DNA of 64,000 nt from Clostridiales bacterium Firm_14 (GTDB lineage: Bacteria > Bacillota > Clostridia > Saccharofermentanales > Saccharofermentanaceae): contig LVAT01000015.1 in the NCBI GenBank assembly GCA_001604135.1, positions 19,093 to 83,092 of the forward strand, written 5' to 3'. The notes below the pieces were generated by a model. It did no database searches. It was not told the DNA's origin and worked only from the letters and a program-made list of their open reading frames with translations. The position numbers and the translations under genes are program-made. Numbering within the stretch: position 1 is the stretch's first letter; each line of letters opens with the position of its first letter. Positions 61,435 to 64,000 of the stretch are shown here, piece by piece.

Positions 61435-62792
61435 TGACGCATACTCAGCTTAAAACGCTCATCACGGAAGCTGTTCTCCTCTTGGCCTTAAGCGTTGCTC
61501 TTGTTATCGGAGGTTATTTCATTTCTTCCGAGAATGCCAATAAGCGTCTGCAGAGTCTGTACCACAGCAGATTTGATGTGGTCATGGATTCCGCTTCATA
61601 CGAGAAGGTAAACAGCAAAGCATTAAACAGCTATCCTGAGATCAAGGGCTTTTATATCGGTTACGATACGAACGGCACGCCTGACGGCTATGTTCTCGAC
61701 CTGACCGTTAAGTCTCTTTACGGACAGGACTTAAGCATGCTTGTGGCTCTCGACTACGAAAATACCAGGATCAAGGGACTTGCTCTTGAAGATAATGACG
61801 ATGAAAACGCTTTTGTCATCAGCAACAGCGACATGGATCTGATCAAGGACAAGCTCATCGGAAAGCAGATCCCGGTAGCTTTCGTTAAGGAAGAAAATAC
61901 CGATGATACAGATAAAAATGACAAGATAACGGTTCCGGGCTTAAATGACGGCGTTTACTATGCCCAGCGTCTGTACGACGACAGAAACCGTTATATCGAC
62001 TATGTCGAGATGGAGATAAAGAACGGCATTATCACCAAGATCAATTGGGATGCCTTCAGTACGGATAAGACGAATCAGGACAGAAGTGAAGCATCCTTAA
62101 AAGGCGCTTATCTGGTCTCCGGTCTTGACTGGGCTACACAGTCCTATAACATCTGCCACGCGCTCCTCGAGTGCCAGGATCCGGACAGGCTTGCCATGAA
62201 GTCTGACGGCACCACGGATATCGTTAAGGGCGTTACTTGCGATATCAGGCCTTTCTATGAGCTTGCGATGGAGTGCATCAGAAATTCGCGTGCAGGTTAC
62301 GACAAGGATAAATACATGGTCGGCCTTAACATGATGCTGCTCCACCTTTACCAGAAGGATGCCGAAGATCTCGAATACATAAACGCAGACGGACATGTGG
62401 TATTCTCGTTCGAGGAAACACCTGAGATATACACCATTTACAATGATGACAATGTAGCTACCGGCTATATGGGCGTCATGGAGATAGAGGCAAAACTCAG
62501 AGGCAACACTGTCCCGAACAGCAATAATAACAACGATACCAAGGTGCAGGACGGAGATGATCAGGGCGGCAACGGCTCCATCGATTACGATGCGAGTGAA
62601 GACGGCCTGAATTCGGGAAGCTCTTACGATGACCAGATCATCACGAACAGCTTGGACGATCTTCCTATGAGCGAAATGGCTTCCTTCATCGAGGCTGTTC
62701 CTGAACGCTACGATCAGACCAGAACGGTAGTTAAGGCATGTAATACCTGTTACAAGTTCCTTAAGGAATACCTGAATTGGAAGGTAACATAA
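61431..62792 (+). CDS. RnfG-like FMN-binding subunit, extended and with degenerate flavinylation motif
   Basis: The 453-residue protein has one N-terminal span (about 9-29) and an external domain like RnfG/NqrC. A stretch TDIVKGVTCDI near residue 265 is at the place where RnfG has D-x-x-S/T-G-A-T, the site for FMN on Thr. Here Ser/Thr is Lys and Ala is Val, so attachment by ApbE is doubtful. RnfG is normally about 200 residues; this one has long insertions and a Ser/Asn/Asp/Gly-rich segment near 365-410 before a C-terminal helix region with a CNTC pair. Identity comes mainly from position after rnfD plus these local similarities. Coupled by overlaps on both sides. Confidence 0.66.
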   Translation: MMTHTQLKTLITEAVLLLALSVALVIGGYFISSENANKRLQSLYHSRFDVVMDSASYEKVNSKALNSYPEIKGFYIGYDTNGTPDGYVLDLTVKSLYGQDLSMLVALDYENTRIKGLALEDNDDENAFVISNSDMDLIKDKLIGKQIPVAFVKEENTDDTDKNDKITVPGLNDGVYYAQRLYDDRNRYIDYVEMEIKNGIITKINWDAFSTDKTNQDRSEASLKGAYLVSGLDWATQSYNICHALLECQDPDRLAMKSDGTTDIVKGVTCDIRPFYELAMECIRNSRAGYDKDKYMVGLNMMLLHLYQKDAEDLEYINADGHVVFSFEETPEIYTIYNDDNVATGYMGVMEIEAKLRGNTVPNSNNNNDTKVQDGDDQGGNGSIDYDASEDGLNSGSSYDDQIITNSLDDLPMSEMASFIEAVPERYDQTRTVVKACNTCYKFLKEYLNWKVT

Positions 62793-63940
62793 TGGGACTT
62801 TTTACTGAGAAATACAACACGCCGTTCGATAATGAAGAGATGAGAAGACCCGTGGATGAGAAGTTCACGGCAGCTCACGTAAGGCCCGCCAGATACCTTT
62901 CCACCAGAGCGTCCCTTTTGTTGGGCTATACTCTGGTATCTCTCTGTCTGGAGTTCATGATCTCCGGAAATGCCATCTGGTGGCCCATAGCTTGTTCATT
63001 CGTATGTCTTCTCGCTTGGGCGATCACATTAAGGTTCTTCATGCCGAGAAACTTATCGGTAATTACTTTTGTTTTTGTCATCGCACTCTTTATCGCGGCA
63101 GGCGAATACTCATTCGGATTGGGTCTTTGCGCGCCTTATGCGATCGCGGGATTCATTCCGATGGCTATAGGCATCATGTCCGTTGCAAGATTTAAGGATG
63201 ACGATAATGACAAGTTCACGAGACCTGCATTCGGCAGCGAGGTAATGCTTCCTTACGCTATAGCCCTTGTCTGCTCATTATTCGGTACGGTCGTTACTTA
63301 TGTTTTTGAGAAGAGATATTTATTCGTATCGCTCCTTGCTTCCGTAATGTTCCTCATCGTCATGAGCTGGGTATTATCTAAACTTACAGGTGCTCCCAGA
63401 TGTGCGACCTCGAAAAAACTGACTGAATTCTGGGACATTCCCGTAGCAAACATCTCTGAACTTAAGCGTTTCCTTAGTGCCAGAGGCGAGTTTGCCGGCG
63501 TCTGCCTTGTCTGTACGGCCGCAGTATATGTCTTGAAGATATTTGTTGACGATGAACTGTTCAGGCTCACGGCGATTCCCGTGTGTATGTTTGCGGCTCT
63601 CATTCTCGGTTCCATCATGGTCTATGCGGCAAGGCACAATTACAGAAGCTCGATCTTCGGTCTCAGATACTTTATCAGCGAAGTATCGACCGCTGCTGCA
63701 TTTATCTCGTTATTATTCCTCGTAAATCCCGGATTCCCGAAGATATGGCATCTGCTCATAGCTTTGGCTCTGATAATCTGTACTGATATTATCCTGACAG
63801 GTCTTCTTGCAGTAATAAGAAGAAGGCTGATCTTCGTATCCAAGTCAAAATACATCGACGGACTGCCTTTTTATCTTATTCTCATATCATTAGTTGTCAT
63901 GTTGGCCGAGACCTGTCTTTATAGTATTCCGGGTTTGTGA
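62792..63940 (+). CDS. Polytopic membrane protein of the Rnf-like cluster, unknown function
   Basis: The protein has 382 residues with about ten hydrophobic spans between residues 45 and 380, after a soluble N-terminal segment (LFTEKYNTPFDNEEMRRPVDEKF). A cytoplasmic-looking loop near 200-230 contains APRCATSKKLTEFW. It does not look like RnfE or RnfA, which have about 200 residues with six spans and characteristic Cys motifs. ATG 62792 overlaps the previous stop (TAATG) with GGAAGGT upstream, so it belongs to the same operon and takes the place of rnfE/rnfA. Function unknown; a membrane partner of the Rnf-like proteins is the obvious idea. Confidence 0.68.
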   Translation: MGLFTEKYNTPFDNEEMRRPVDEKFTAAHVRPARYLSTRASLLLGYTLVSLCLEFMISGNAIWWPIACSFVCLLAWAITLRFFMPRNLSVITFVFVIALFIAAGEYSFGLGLCAPYAIAGFIPMAIGIMSVARFKDDDNDKFTRPAFGSEVMLPYAIALVCSLFGTVVTYVFEKRYLFVSLLASVMFLIVMSWVLSKLTGAPRCATSKKLTEFWDIPVANISELKRFLSARGEFAGVCLVCTAAVYVLKIFVDDELFRLTAIPVCMFAALILGSIMVYAARHNYRSSIFGLRYFISEVSTAAAFISLLFLVNPGFPKIWHLLIALALIICTDIILTGLLAVIRRRLIFVSKSKYIDGLPFYLILISLVVMLAETCLYSIPGL

Positions 63941-63946
63941 TATAAT
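63938..63946 (+). promoter_or_regulatory. Extended -10 promoter of the tRNA gene
   Basis: TGA-TATAAT at 63938-63946, about ten bases before the tRNA 5' end. Confidence 0.6.
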
Positions 63947-63956
63947 CCGTTAGTTT

Positions 63957-64000
63957 GATTGTGTAGCTCAGCTGGATAGAGCGACCGCCTCCTAAGCGGT
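63957..64000 (+). tRNA. tRNA-Arg (CCU anticodon), 5' part cut by window end
   Basis: The acceptor strand GATTGTG (63957-63963) is followed by TA and the D arm GCTC...GAGC, then the anticodon stem ACCGC/GCGGT around the loop CTCCTAA with anticodon CCT, which reads AGG (arginine). The variable and T arms lie outside the window. Confidence 0.93.

Noticed and set aside
63941..63956. Terminator for the Rnf-like cluster
   Set aside because: No hairpin with T run is visible between the last gene and the tRNA; only a -10 element for the tRNA was found.

Overview
The window looks like chromosomal DNA of a low-to-mid GC Gram-positive anaerobe of the class Clostridia, probably a gut or rumen Oscillospirales/Saccharofermentans-type organism. 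The pointers are the T-box controlled trp operon, AddAB instead of RecBCD, BlaI/BlaR-type regulation, lipoproteins and surface proteins with Thr/Glu-rich linkers, a kinase/phosphotransacetylase fermentation pair, Rnf-like genes, and strong AGGAGG-type ribosome sites. The taxonomic guess is inference from gene content. No insertion sequence, prophage, CRISPR array or rRNA was seen. One tRNA gene is cut by the right edge.

Layout. 1-1935: the 3' end of mltG and a U32 peptidase-family gene. 1936-2481: a non-coding stretch holding a small structured transcript with a 21-codon ORF and terminator, then a promoter with a BlaI-type operator. 2482-5346: a blaI-blaR-lipoprotein-membrane protein operon. 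5403-8247: an AI-2E family exporter and a zinc-ribbon/DUF4190-type surface protein. 8389-13589: two tandem, very similar large solute-binding lipoproteins without transporter genes. 13590-18343: a tryptophan T-box and trpDCFBA (no trpE/trpG). 18486-19453: a membrane-bound XRE regulator and a 64-bp tandem repeat. 19454-21182: a probably highly expressed NifU-like scaffold plus GGGtGRT-protein pair. 21360-25392: an NhaC antiporter, a convergent EamA exporter and a polytopic membrane protein.

25443-28393 is a copper island: a CsoR repressor with two operators, and a CopA ATPase carrying a CopZ-like domain at its C-terminus that has its own internal ribosome site. 28465-31563 holds a two-component system, its third gene and a small membrane protein. 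On the minus strand, 31569-34760 holds a DUF4037 protein and a butyrate-kinase/phosphotransacetylase operon. 34943-36563 holds a CPBP protease and HU. 36751-39963 is a second metal island: an ArsR-type repressor, a stand-alone HMA protein, a CadA/ZntA-type ATPase and a methyltransferase. 40058-46834 is a surface-polysaccharide cluster (two GT2 enzymes, WbqC, methyltransferase, flippase, sugar aminotransferase, acyltransferase).

46844-48879 holds an MBL hydrolase, an XRE/zinc-ribbon regulator and a ProC-like reductase. 48988-56232 is addBA, with tadA convergent. 57003-58885 holds a zinc-ribbon membrane protein and the housekeeping sigma factor. 58934-63940 is an Rnf-like cluster of C, D and G subunits plus an unrecognised membrane protein, with rnfE, rnfA and rnfB absent and the flavinylation motifs missing or degenerate. 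tRNA-Arg(CCU) begins at 63957.

The strongest candidates for something undescribed are the reduced Rnf-like cluster, the CopA-CopZ fusion with internal start, the structured 21-codon-ORF transcript beside the BlaI operon, and the 64-bp repeat next to the NifU-like/GGGtGRT pair.
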